Source: Proteobacteria bacterium UBA6921
GTDB lineage: Bacteria > Pseudomonadota > Gammaproteobacteria > SG8-11
NCBI GenBank assembly: GCA_002450895.1
Contig: DKAR01000189.1
Span: forward strand, 2,660 to 34,560
Direction: 5' to 3'
Length of the DNA: 31,901 nucleotides
Shown: one piece after another, positions 7,690-16,633 of the stretch
Layout: every line of letters starts with the position of its first letter
Numbering within the stretch: the first letter of the stretch is position 1
The notes under the pieces: model-generated
Told to the model about the DNA's origin: nothing
The model's input: the letters and a program-made list of their open reading frames with translations, nothing else
Databases searched by the model: none
Position numbers and translations under genes: made by a program

Positions 7690-9169
7690 AACATCCGACG
7701 TTGTTGCAGCGGTCGACCTCGGGTCAAACAGCTTCCACATGAAGATCGCCCGTGCGTATGAGGGCGAACTCCTGGTGTTGGACCGGATGCGCGAGATGGT
7801 GCATCTTGGCGCCGGACTGGACGAAGACGGATCGCTAAACCGGGAGGTTCAACAACGGGCCCTCGCCTGTCTCGCCCGTTTCGGCGAACGACTACGCGCA
7901 ATGCCCGGCCGCGCCGTGCGCGCCGTCGGAACCAACACGCTGCGCAACGCCAAAAACTCGAAAGAGTTCCTCGCTGCTGCAGAAAAGGCGCTGGGCCATT
8001 CCATCAAAGTCATCTCCGGCGACGAAGAAGCGCGCCTGATCTATCTCGGTGTCGCCCATACTCTTGCGGACAACGGTGAGCGCCGCCTGGTTCTGGACAT
8101 TGGCGGCGGCAGCACTGAACTGATCATTGGCGAACACAGCAAGCCCACACACATTCGCAGCCTCGAGATGGGCTGCGTTTCTTTTAGCGTCCGCTTTTTC
8201 AAAGATGGAGAGATCACCGGCAAGCGCATGCAGCGCGCGCGGGAAGCAGCAACGGAAATCCTGGCGAAAGTGGAGTCCGATTTTCGCAACAGCCGCGGCA
8301 AGAATTCCGTTGGTGCGTCCGGCACCATCCGCGCGGTTCACGATATTGTTCGCGAATCCAAGTGGACCCCGGACGGGATCACGCGCGAATCACTCGAAAA
8401 ACTCAGTGAAGCACTGGTCAAGCACGGGGCGGTTGAAAAATTGCGGGCGCTGGGCCTGAATCCCGATCGAGCCCCGGTCTTTCCCGGAGGAGTTGCCATT
8501 CTCTGCGCGTTGTTCGACGTCCTTAAACTTGAGTTCTTGCGGGTTTCCGACGGTGCGCTGCGCGAAGGCATGTTGTACGACATGCTGGGCTGGCCCCCCG
8601 ATGACGACACCTGCAGCAGCAGCGTTGCGGCTCTGGCCAATCGCTTCCATATCGATCCGGCGCAGGCTGTGCGTGTTGAACAAACCGCGTTGCAGTTGTT
8701 CGATCAGGTGCGCACGGAGTGGAATCTGGCGGACGAACAACTTCGACGCATGCTGAAGTGGTCTGCACAGCTCCATGAGATCGGGCTCGACATCGCCAGC
8801 AACCAGCATCACAAACACGGAGCCTATATCGCAGAACATGCGGACCTCGACGGATTCACCCCATTCGAGCAAAAACAGTTGGCCGCCGTGCTTCGCAGCC
8901 AGCGCGGGAAATTCTCAACCGCCGTCTGGAAAGATCTGGGGAATACAGCGGCTCTGCAGCGCACCGCTTTGTGTCTGCGCATAGCGATAATCCTGCATCG
9001 CAACCGCAGCGCGGACGGGACTCCTCGCCTGACGACTTCTGCTTCGCGCAATGGATTGACACTGAAGCTTGCGAAATCCTGGCTTGCGGACCGGCCATTG
9101 TTCCGCGCTGATTTCGATCAGGAATCTGAATACGTCAAGGAAATGGGGATAAAGCTGGAACTCGATTGA
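7682..9169 (+). CDS. ppx: Exopolyphosphatase, Ppx/GppA family
   Basis: Cytoplasmic exopolyphosphatase of 495 residues that releases orthophosphate from the ends of polyphosphate chains; GppA-type proteins also hydrolyse pppGpp. The ASKHA-fold phosphate loops are clear: AAVDLGSNSFHMKIA at the N-terminus and LVLDIGGGSTELIIG near residues 135-150. GTNTLRNAKNS and SGDEEARLIYLGV are further family signatures. The C-terminal part has the HD-like helical domain of Ppx (for example AQLHEIGLDIA and HHKHGAYIAEHADLDGFT). The start is a GTG at 7682 overlapping the end of the sixA-like gene. Length is close to E. coli Ppx (about 513). It converges on ppk, the gene for the opposing enzyme. Activity on pppGpp cannot be excluded. 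Confidence 0.93.
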   Translation: MPKTSDVVAAVDLGSNSFHMKIARAYEGELLVLDRMREMVHLGAGLDEDGSLNREVQQRALACLARFGERLRAMPGRAVRAVGTNTLRNAKNSKEFLAAAEKALGHSIKVISGDEEARLIYLGVAHTLADNGERRLVLDIGGGSTELIIGEHSKPTHIRSLEMGCVSFSVRFFKDGEITGKRMQRAREAATEILAKVESDFRNSRGKNSVGASGTIRAVHDIVRESKWTPDGITRESLEKLSEALVKHGAVEKLRALGLNPDRAPVFPGGVAILCALFDVLKLEFLRVSDGALREGMLYDMLGWPPDDDTCSSSVAALANRFHIDPAQAVRVEQTALQLFDQVRTEWNLADEQLRRMLKWSAQLHEIGLDIASNQHHKHGAYIAEHADLDGFTPFEQKQLAAVLRSQRGKFSTAVWKDLGNTAALQRTALCLRIAIILHRNRSADGTPRLTTSASRNGLTLKLAKSWLADRPLFRADFDQESEYVKEMGIKLELD

Positions 9170-9174
9170 TGCCG

Positions 9175-9198
9175 AGGCGCCTTTTTTACTGAGCGCCT
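9175..9198. terminator. Weak inverted repeat between convergent ppx and ppk
   Basis: AGGCGC (9175-9180) pairs with GCGCCT (9193-9198) around a 12-base loop containing six T's. It lies in the 27-bp gap between the convergent stops and could help end transcription from either side. It is not a classical terminator, because no T-run follows the stem on either strand. Confidence 0.25.
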
Positions 9199-11317
9199 AG
9201 CTGCTGGCCAGTTCGCGCAGCAGGGTTGTCTGGGCCATAACCAGCGGTTCATCACCTTGCGCCATCTTTCGCTCGTAGACGCCATCGCTGCGAAGCGACC
9301 ATGCCTGGGTATTGTCCTGCAGGAAAAGCTCGAGATCTTTTGTGATGCGATCTTTTAGCGCCTTGACCTCGATTGGAAATCCAACTTCCACGCGACGGAA
9401 AAAATTACGGCCCATCCAGTCGGCGCTTGCACAATACACTTCCGGCTCGCCGCCATTGTGAAAGTAACAGGCACGCGTGTGTTCCAGGAATCGCCCGACT
9501 ATCGATACGACGCGTATCCGATCTGATACGCCGGGAATTCCGGGACGCAAGCTACACGTACCACGGACGATCAGGTCTATGGTGACACCCGCTACGGATG
9601 CTGCATAGAGCGCCTGAATGATTTGGGGTTCGACCAGAGAATTCATCTTGGCAATGATGCGCGCCGGCTTGCCCTGCTCCGCGAACTTTGTCTCGCGCCT
9701 GATTTTGTCGATCAATCCGTCGTGCAATGTAAACGGGGATTGCAGCAGCTTCTGCAACTTGGCGACGCGTCCGAGGCTGGTGAGTTGCAAAAACACCTTG
9801 TGCACATCGTCGCCAATTTCCTTGTTGCCCGTCAGCAATCCATAGTCGGTATACAGTCGTGCCGTGCGCGGATGGTAGTTGCCGGTCCCCAGATGGACGT
9901 AGTGACACAACTGCTTACCTTCACGCCGCACGACGAGAATCATTTTTGCGTGCGTCTTGAATCCGACGACGCCATACACCACGTGTGCCCCTGCCTCCTG
10001 CAGGCGATTGGCCAGCGCAATGTTCGCCGCCTCATCAAATCGCGCACGCAGTTCAATGACCACGGTGACTTCCTTGCCGGAACGCGCGGCACTGACGAGA
10101 TGATCCACGATGGCCGAGTCGGGCGCGGTTCGATACAGCGTTTGTTTTACTGCAAGCACATGCGAATCGTTCGCGGCCTGCCGCAGAAATTCAATTACGG
10201 GTGCAAACGACTCGAACGGATGGTGCATTAGCACGTCATGCTTTCGAAGCACTTCAAACATGTCGCCCGTCTTCGCGAACGCCGCCGGTACCGACGGGGT
10301 GAATGGAAGAAACTTCAGGTCGTTGCGCTCGACCATGTCGTAAATGCCGATCAACCGATTCAGATTTACCGGCCCGTTCACCTTGTAGACATCGTCCGCG
10401 CCCAGCTCGAATTGACTCAGGAGATATTTGATGACGTCTTCAGGACAATCATCGACGACTTCCAAACGCACAGTATCGCCAAAGCGGCGCTCCTGCAGTT
10501 CGCCTTGAACCGCCCGCAACAGGTCTTGCACTTCTTCCGTATCGACGAACAGGTCACTGTTGCGAGTGACGCGAAATTGGTATGACCCCGTTACTTTCAT
10601 TCCGGGGAAAAGATCCGCCATGTAGTGATGGATGATCGACGACAAGAACACAAAATCATGTGGACCGCTTGAACTTTCCTGCGGTGGCAACGGAATAATC
10701 CGTGGCAGGGCGCGCGGCGCCTGCACAACGGCCAGATTACTGCTGCGGCCGAAAGCGTCCTTCCCTTTCAAGGTGATGATGAAGTTAAGGCTCTTGTTGA
10801 GAATGCGCGGAAACGGATGCGCCGGATCGATCCCCAACGGACTTAACATCGGCAGTACTTCTTTTTCGAAGTAACCGCGCATCCATTTTTCCTGGGCATC
10901 GCTCCATTCATTTCTTCGAATAAAGCGAATCCCGGTCTCAGCGAGCTGCGGAATCAACGCGTCATTGAGTACGCGGTACTGTTCAGCGACCAATTCATGT
11001 GCGCGCGCGCTGATGGCCTTGAGGATCTCGGCCGGGAGTTTGCCGTCGGGACCCGGCTGCACCGGCGCAAGATCGAGCGTCTGCATGATGCCAGCCACAC
11101 GGATCTCGAAGAATTCGTCCATGTTCGTGCTCGAGATACACAGGAAACGAAGGCGTTCGAGCAGCGGCGTCGTATCGTCCTTTGCCTGTGCCAGGACACG
11201 CCAATTGAATTCGAGCTGGCTGAGCTCGCGATTGATGTACAAATCAGGATTTCGTAAATCGACGGCGTCCATTTTCTGCAACAACTCTGGTAGCGAATCC
11301 TTTCGTTGCGTGCCCAT
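9197..11317 (-). CDS. ppk: Polyphosphate kinase 1
   Basis: Polyphosphate kinase of 706 residues that reversibly moves the terminal phosphate of ATP onto polyphosphate chains, via a phosphohistidine. The N-terminal domain has the hallmark YINRELSQLEFNWRVL, then NMDEFFEIRVAG. The catalytic phospholipase-D-like half carries the autophosphorylated His in FKTHAKM (His456) and the second His in YFHNGGEPEVY (His620). HLGTGNYHPRTARLYTDYGLLT is also diagnostic. Length is close to E. coli Ppk (688). The ATG lies 2 bp after the stop of the sensor-kinase gene, with AGGCG in a suitable upstream place, so ppk is the downstream gene of a kinase-ppk operon. It converges on ppx. Confidence 0.96.
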   Translation of the reverse strand: MGTQRKDSLPELLQKMDAVDLRNPDLYINRELSQLEFNWRVLAQAKDDTTPLLERLRFLCISSTNMDEFFEIRVAGIMQTLDLAPVQPGPDGKLPAEILKAISARAHELVAEQYRVLNDALIPQLAETGIRFIRRNEWSDAQEKWMRGYFEKEVLPMLSPLGIDPAHPFPRILNKSLNFIITLKGKDAFGRSSNLAVVQAPRALPRIIPLPPQESSSGPHDFVFLSSIIHHYMADLFPGMKVTGSYQFRVTRNSDLFVDTEEVQDLLRAVQGELQERRFGDTVRLEVVDDCPEDVIKYLLSQFELGADDVYKVNGPVNLNRLIGIYDMVERNDLKFLPFTPSVPAAFAKTGDMFEVLRKHDVLMHHPFESFAPVIEFLRQAANDSHVLAVKQTLYRTAPDSAIVDHLVSAARSGKEVTVVIELRARFDEAANIALANRLQEAGAHVVYGVVGFKTHAKMILVVRREGKQLCHYVHLGTGNYHPRTARLYTDYGLLTGNKEIGDDVHKVFLQLTSLGRVAKLQKLLQSPFTLHDGLIDKIRRETKFAEQGKPARIIAKMNSLVEPQIIQALYAASVAGVTIDLIVRGTCSLRPGIPGVSDRIRVVSIVGRFLEHTRACYFHNGGEPEVYCASADWMGRNFFRRVEVGFPIEVKALKDRITKDLELFLQDNTQAWSLRSDGVYERKMAQGDEPLVMAQTTLLRELASS

Positions 11318-11319
11318 GG

Positions 11320-13731
11320 TTACGCCTGGGCTCGACGCGCTGACACGTCCTTATGTGCCAGATCTCCATTTTTATGATCTGAAGATTTCAGGCCTGTGAC
11401 AGCCTTGACGGGCAATCGAACGATGAAAGTGGTGCCCCGGCCCGGCGCACTCATCACATCAATATCGCCGCCCAACAACAGACTTAGTTTCTTTGATATC
11501 GCCAGACCCAATCCAGTTCCACCGTAATTTGCCGCTGTTGCCGTAGTCGCCTGACTAAATTCAACAAAAAGCCGCGCGAGCTGTTCCGAGCTCATACCGA
11601 TTCCCGTATCTGAGACGGCAACTCGAATCCATTCGGCACCATTTTCCAGTAGGCGCTCCACACGGACCGTGACAACACCATCCGCAGTAAATTTCAGGGC
11701 ATTGCTCAAAAGATTGAACATGATCTGTCGGAACTTGAGCGCATCGGTTTCCGATGCGCCGAGTGCATCACCGTAGCGCACGTCCAATGTGTTTCGGTTT
11801 TTCGCGACCAACGGCTGGAGCGACGACAGGATGTCGTCGATAAAACCTTTCACATCGACGGACTCAATATTCAAATCCATTTTACCGGCTTCAATCTTTG
11901 AAATGTCCAGGACATCATTAATCAGATGCAACAAATGACGCCCTGAAGCAAGAATACGCTGTACGTCGTCTTCTATGACGCGCGCGGAACGAACTGCCGG
12001 CTCATCAAGCAACAACTCACTGTATCCAATGATGGCATTGAGCGGCGTCCGGAGTTCGTGACTCATACGCGCCAGGAATTCGCTCTTGGCGCGATTTGCG
12101 GATTCCGCCTGACCTCTGGCGATATCCACTTCCTGTTGCTGTGCCTTTCGCTCCAATGTAACACCGATCCAGCGACCGATCAGTTGAACAAGGTCCCGGT
12201 CGGTTTCCAAAAATGGAATTGCACGCGGGGAGCGCGCGGCAAAACTCAAGGTGCCGAAAAATCGCTGCCCGGCCCAAATCGGAGCAGCAACAAACGCTTC
12301 GAGCCGCTGCGTGTTATAGCACGGGAGATTTCTGTACTTTGAAGTGCCCATGTTTTCGATTGCCACAGACTGCTTGGTGAGGCTGGGAATGATACAAAAC
12401 GTCTCATCCAGCGCTCGCACATCTCCGCTCTTCAGTGAAATATCCGGTGGCCCAAAGACGCTGATCACGGTGCTTCGATTGGCCGCAATCTCATTTTGCG
12501 TCACCTTGCCGATTTCCATTCCCAATAGCGAACATCCCATCTGCAACGCTTCAGCAATCTCCTCATCAAACGAAAGCCCCGGCATCGAAGCCACGGTATA
12601 CAAGGCTCGAATTCGCTCCGCTTGCGATTCGCTTGAATGTTGCGCACGAGCGCGTTCGTCAACCTGGATTTCGAGTTCTTGCGTAAAGCGGCGCAACCGC
12701 CGGTTCAATCGCCAGACGTGAACCGAAATCGACACGCTGACGAGCACGAGCGTCAACGTTATAACGATCCAATGCCAGTACTCGTAGATGAACTCTTTCA
12801 GCGTCGGCGCCCCGTAGCGCTTATATGGTCCGACGCGCAAATCTTTCATCAGTTCATGTACCGCGTGGTAGTCCAATGGCACGGTCCATCCCGCAATGCG
12901 TGCCGCTTTCGCCTCGGGAGAGTCCTCGCGCATACCCAACAGGGCCACGCTTACTTGCTGCGCCAAGCCCATCATCTTTTGATTGACCAGGGCCAGCGGC
13001 CATTCCGGGTAGAGGTGAGTGCTCAGAAGGAATGGAAATCCCGCCACGACCTGGCGATTGATGGTTTTGAAATCGGACATTTCGATCACACCGGAGTCGC
13101 GCAACCGCTCCAGCACATCCGTGCGCACCGTTCCCGCATCCACCGTCCGGTCACGAACGGCGAAAACAATCTTGTCCTGCGGAAAACCTGAAAATTCCAA
13201 TTGCGAGAGATCTTTTTGCGGATCGATCCCGTTCTCTTTCATTTCACGCCACGCCATCCACCAACCGCCAAAAGCATTGGGGTGAACCGCCATGAACGAT
13301 TTGCCGCGCAGATCACGCAACGTCGAAATATCTTCGCGGTCGGACCGCGTGAATATGACGGCGCCAAATTGGGTGTAGGCACCATTCGAACGGCGATTCC
13401 TCACCGTGAGGAGCCGCGTGATTCCAAATGCGGCTTCGAGGTCGGCGTAGGACGCCGGATTCGTCAAAAGAAATTCGACATCCCCGCCAAAGACGGCCGT
13501 ATCGATGGTGTCGTTATTCAGGGGAACGATCGTAAACTTGTGAGTGGGAATGGCGGCGCTCAGATAGTCCGCGATGGGCGCCCAGCGATTGACGTCGCTA
13601 TCCTCGCCCTGGAACGCGAGCACGCCGATGCGCGCGGGAATGGGTTCACTTTCGGCATAGGCCGGCGTCGCAAGCACGGTTGCGAATAACGCCAATACCC
13701 AACCTAGAACGAATAACCGCGGAGCGCGCAT
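11320..13731 (-). CDS. Sensor histidine kinase with PhnD-like periplasmic domain, GAF-like, HisKA and HATPase domains
   Basis: Membrane sensor kinase of 803 residues. Order: signal peptide ending near residue 26 (PAYA-ES), a PhnD-like periplasmic binding domain (about 30-300, with RIGVLAFQGEDSDVNRWAPIA, VEFLLTNPASYADLE and DLRGKSFMAVHPNAFGGW), one membrane helix (WIVITLTLVLVSVSISVHVW), a short coil, a GAF-like domain (about 380-525), HisKA with SHELRTPLNAIIGYSELLL (phospho-acceptor His558), and an ATPase domain with NLLSNALKF, DTGIGM and GGTGLGLAIS. No receiver domain is attached and no response regulator lies nearby. PhnD-type domains bind phosphonate, phosphite or related oxyanions, and in the tetrathionate sensor TtrS the same fold senses a sulfur oxyanion; the ligand here is unknown. 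The next gene, 2 bp on, is ppk. Confidence 0.9.
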   Translation of the reverse strand: MRAPRLFVLGWVLALFATVLATPAYAESEPIPARIGVLAFQGEDSDVNRWAPIADYLSAAIPTHKFTIVPLNNDTIDTAVFGGDVEFLLTNPASYADLEAAFGITRLLTVRNRRSNGAYTQFGAVIFTRSDREDISTLRDLRGKSFMAVHPNAFGGWWMAWREMKENGIDPQKDLSQLEFSGFPQDKIVFAVRDRTVDAGTVRTDVLERLRDSGVIEMSDFKTINRQVVAGFPFLLSTHLYPEWPLALVNQKMMGLAQQVSVALLGMREDSPEAKAARIAGWTVPLDYHAVHELMKDLRVGPYKRYGAPTLKEFIYEYWHWIVITLTLVLVSVSISVHVWRLNRRLRRFTQELEIQVDERARAQHSSESQAERIRALYTVASMPGLSFDEEIAEALQMGCSLLGMEIGKVTQNEIAANRSTVISVFGPPDISLKSGDVRALDETFCIIPSLTKQSVAIENMGTSKYRNLPCYNTQRLEAFVAAPIWAGQRFFGTLSFAARSPRAIPFLETDRDLVQLIGRWIGVTLERKAQQQEVDIARGQAESANRAKSEFLARMSHELRTPLNAIIGYSELLLDEPAVRSARVIEDDVQRILASGRHLLHLINDVLDISKIEAGKMDLNIESVDVKGFIDDILSSLQPLVAKNRNTLDVRYGDALGASETDALKFRQIMFNLLSNALKFTADGVVTVRVERLLENGAEWIRVAVSDTGIGMSSEQLARLFVEFSQATTATAANYGGTGLGLAISKKLSLLLGGDIDVMSAPGRGTTFIVRLPVKAVTGLKSSDHKNGDLAHKDVSARRAQA

Positions 13732-13744
13732 TCGTTACCCTGTA

Positions 13745-13767
13745 TGTGGTGACCCAATGTCACGACA
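13745..13767. promoter_or_regulatory. Inverted repeat just upstream of the sensor kinase start
   Basis: TGTGGTGAC (13745-13753) and GTCACGACA (13759-13767) form 9-base arms with one mismatch around a CCAAT loop, 14-36 bp before the kinase start codon on the minus strand. It could be an operator or an mRNA hairpin close to the ribosome-binding site. Confidence 0.3.
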
Positions 13768-13834
13768 CAGGCAACGACCGCAACCCCATGATGAGGCGCG
13801 ACAACAATCCGTGCGAGCCGCGGATTCAGACGTT

Positions 13835-13863
13835 CTGTGCCGATAGAACTAGTATCGACACAG
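13835..13863. promoter_or_regulatory. Inverted repeat in the gap upstream of the sensor kinase, candidate operator
   Basis: CTGTGCCGATA (13835-13845) and TATCGACACAG (13853-13863) form 11-base arms with one mismatch around a 7-base loop. No T-run follows on either strand, so it is not a normal terminator. The core CTGTGTCG recurs on the minus strand at 13763-13770. It sits in the 161-bp gap between the aminotransferase stop and the kinase start. Confidence 0.4.
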
Positions 13864-13892
13864 AGCGCCAGATATTTAAGACAAACAGGGCT

Positions 13893-15086
13893 TTATCTTG
13901 CTCCGGACACTTCCAGCGCGGCTTGCACTGCCTTGCCAGGCTGAATGCGCGCACCCGCTTGCACCAAAGCGGATTCCACGGCGCCGAGGCAGAACACTAT
14001 ATTCTTGATATTCGAGGCATATCCCATCAGGCCGATGCGCCACACTTTGCCCGCAAGCGCACCGAGCCCCGCCCCGATTTCAAGGTTGAACTGGCTGAGC
14101 AACTTCCCCCGGACCGCGGCTTCGTCGATCCCGTCCGGCGTGCGGATCGCGTTAAGCTGCGGGAGACGCTCCGACTCGGGAACCAGGAACGAAAGCCCCA
14201 TGGCCTCGATACCGGCCCGCAGCGCGCGATGGTTACGGGCATGTCGCTCCCATGAATTTTCCAGTCCCTCCTCGGCAAGCATAACGAGCGCTTCGTGGAG
14301 ACCGTAAAGGGGATTGATCGGTGCCGTATGGTGATACGCCCGCTTCACCGCGCCGCCCCAGTAACCCATCACCAGATTTAGGTCGAGGAACCAGCTGCTG
14401 ACCTTCGTCTTTCGCGCCTTGATCTTCTCGACGGCGTGCGAGCTGAACGTCACCGGTGAAAGTCCCGGCGTGCAGGACAGGCACTTCTGCGATCCGGAAT
14501 AAACGGCATCCAGCTTCCATTCATCGACTTTCAGCGGCGAGCCCCCCAGAGACGTCACGGTATCCGCGATGACTAGGCATCCGGCGCGATGGGCGATTTC
14601 GGCGAGCGTTTTCGCATCGGACTGCGCGCCGGTGGATGTCTCCGCGTGAACAAACGCGACGATCTTCGCATCGCGTTGCGCCTTCAGCGCGTCCTCAAGA
14701 CGCTGGGGATCGACAGCACGGCCCCATTCCTGTTCCACCATCACAGGGACGCCACCATAGCGCTCGACGTTTTCCTTCATGCGGCCGCCAAAAACTCCGT
14801 TGACACAAATAACGACCTTGTCGCCCGGCTCGACCAGATTGACGAAGCACGTCTCCATTCCTGCGGAACCCGGTGCAGAAACCGGAATGGTCAGGTCATT
14901 CTTGGTCTGAAATGCGTACTGCAGTAACGTCTTGATCTCGTCCATCATCGAGACGAAAACCGGATCGAGGTGCCCAATGGTCGGGCGGGCCATTGCGGAA
15001 AGCACACGCGGATGAACATCCGAAGGACCCGGGCCCATCAGCGTTCTCACTGGCGGCACAAACGAACGGATTTGGTCAAACGACAT
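13893..15086 (-). CDS. Class V aminotransferase, serine/alanine-glyoxylate aminotransferase-like
   Basis: PLP-dependent aminotransferase of 397 residues of the class V alanine-glyoxylate / serine-glyoxylate / serine-pyruvate group. The N-terminus RTLMGPGPSDVHPRVLSAM is a hallmark. The PLP-binding Lys is in YSGSQKCLSCTPGLSPV (Lys201), preceded by LVIADTVTSLGG, whose Asp contacts the PLP nitrogen. The C-terminal WRIGLMGYAS is also typical. The start has an excellent ribosome-binding site (GAGGTGAGG, 6 bases before the ATG). It appears monocistronic and is divergent from the beta-CASP gene. Likely roles are glyoxylate detoxification to glycine or serine/hydroxypyruvate conversion, with glyA in the same window as a metabolic partner; substrates cannot be settled by sequence. 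Confidence 0.9.
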   Translation of the reverse strand: MSFDQIRSFVPPVRTLMGPGPSDVHPRVLSAMARPTIGHLDPVFVSMMDEIKTLLQYAFQTKNDLTIPVSAPGSAGMETCFVNLVEPGDKVVICVNGVFGGRMKENVERYGGVPVMVEQEWGRAVDPQRLEDALKAQRDAKIVAFVHAETSTGAQSDAKTLAEIAHRAGCLVIADTVTSLGGSPLKVDEWKLDAVYSGSQKCLSCTPGLSPVTFSSHAVEKIKARKTKVSSWFLDLNLVMGYWGGAVKRAYHHTAPINPLYGLHEALVMLAEEGLENSWERHARNHRALRAGIEAMGLSFLVPESERLPQLNAIRTPDGIDEAAVRGKLLSQFNLEIGAGLGALAGKVWRIGLMGYASNIKNIVFCLGAVESALVQAGARIQPGKAVQAALEVSGAR

Positions 15087-15178
15087 GGCTTACCTCACCT
15101 CGGAATTAGGTTAAATTTCGGAGCCCGCAGTATAGGGGAAACTGCGACAATTCATGTAGCCGGAAAAAATAGGGTCTT

Positions 15179-16576
15179 ATGCCAACAATGCGTATTCATT
15201 TTCATGGTGCCGCGCAAGAAGTCACCGGATCCTGCCATGCGGTTGAAACGGCTGGGCGGCGCATTCTCGTCGATTGCGGGCTCATTCAGGGCAGCACTCA
15301 GGATGAGGCGCGCAACCGCGATCCGTTCCCCTTCAATGCCGCGGAAATCGATGCCGTTGTGCTCACGCATGCCCATTTGGATCACAGCGGGCGCTTGCCG
15401 CTGCTGGTGAAATCCGGATTTCGCGGCCCGATCTATGCGCATCCGGCCACGATAGACCTGGCCACTATCCTCCTGCGCGATTCCGCCTATCTACTGGAAA
15501 AAGAAACCGAGTGGGTCAATCGCAAGCGCTTGCGCAAAGGGCTCCGCCCACTGCCGCCCCTTTATACCGCGCGGGATCTCAACGTGGTCAACAAGCGATT
15601 CCGACCCATTAACTACGATGTGGACACGGAGCTTTTCTCGGGGGTGTCGGTGCGCCTTTACGATGCCGGACACATTCTGGGTTCGTCCATCGTAACGCTA
15701 ACCGACACCCGCAACGGCACCCCGGTACGCGCGGTATTCAGCGGAGACCTTGGGCATCGCGACGCGCCGATCCTCCGCAATCCTAGAAAGGTGACCGAGG
15801 CGGACCTGGTCGTCATGGAATCAACGTATGGGGACCGCCTGCACCGACCGTGGGAGGCCACCTTGCAGGAGTTGGGATCCGCACTGAAAGAAGCCCGCGA
15901 AAATTCCGGCAACATCCTTATTCCCGCATTCGCCATCGGTCGAACGCAGGAGCTTCTCTACACATTTGCGCAGCATTATGACGAATGGGAATTGGGTCGC
16001 TGGACCCTCTTCCTCGATAGCCCGATGGCGATCGCGGCGACCGAAGTCTATCAACACCATGTCGATGTCTACGATCACGAAGCGGCTCAGCTCTACAAGT
16101 CCAGTGGCGACTTGTTCAAATTGCCCAAGCTGCACTTTACCCGGACCGCCCAACAGTCAATGGCGATCAATCGCATCGCGTCGGGAGCAATCATCATCGC
16201 GGGAAGCGGCATGTGCACCGGCGGTCGCATCAAGCAACATCTCAAACACAACGTCTGGCGCGAGAGCTGCCACGTCATCATCACCGGCTACCAGGCCTAT
16301 GGCACGACCGGGCGCGCCCTCGTCGACGGCGCGCCGCACATCCGGCTGTGGGGAGAAACCGTCCGGGTTGCCGCGAAAGTTCACACCATTGGCGGACTGT
16401 CCGCGCATGCGGACCAAAAAGGGCTGGTGGACTGGATCACGGCGTTCAAGAACCGGCCGAAAGTGGCATTGGTCCATGGCGAAAACGCCGCCATAAACCG
16501 CTTGAAGGAAAAACTGGGCGAGCACAGCATCAATGCCGTGATTCCAGCCCGGAATGATACGATGGATGTTACTTAG
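15179..16576 (+). CDS. Beta-CASP metallo-beta-lactamase-fold RNA-processing-type protein
   Basis: Cytoplasmic metallo-beta-lactamase-fold protein of 465 residues of the beta-CASP group, which includes RNases related to CPSF-73. The zinc motif LTHAHLDHSG has His64, His66, Asp68 and His69. Later metal ligands are in YDAGHILGSS (His) and FSGDLG (Asp). The beta-CASP motifs are also present: ESTYGDR (A), an Arg-rich GRTQELL stretch, an HFTRTAQQS region (B) and HTIGGLSAHAD (C). GSGMCTGGRIKQHL is a further family signature. AGGG lies just before the ATG at 15179; an ATG at 15188 is a possible alternative. It is divergent from the aminotransferase. Bacterial members are widespread but mostly uncharacterised, so an RNase role is expected from family and not shown. 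Confidence 0.9.
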   Translation: MPTMRIHFHGAAQEVTGSCHAVETAGRRILVDCGLIQGSTQDEARNRDPFPFNAAEIDAVVLTHAHLDHSGRLPLLVKSGFRGPIYAHPATIDLATILLRDSAYLLEKETEWVNRKRLRKGLRPLPPLYTARDLNVVNKRFRPINYDVDTELFSGVSVRLYDAGHILGSSIVTLTDTRNGTPVRAVFSGDLGHRDAPILRNPRKVTEADLVVMESTYGDRLHRPWEATLQELGSALKEARENSGNILIPAFAIGRTQELLYTFAQHYDEWELGRWTLFLDSPMAIAATEVYQHHVDVYDHEAAQLYKSSGDLFKLPKLHFTRTAQQSMAINRIASGAIIIAGSGMCTGGRIKQHLKHNVWRESCHVIITGYQAYGTTGRALVDGAPHIRLWGETVRVAAKVHTIGGLSAHADQKGLVDWITAFKNRPKVALVHGENAAINRLKEKLGEHSINAVIPARNDTMDVT

Positions 16577-16633
16577 TGTGCGTGTTGCACGCTCCCGCCG
16601 TCCTTCATCCACCGGAGATTGAGTGGCAATCCC

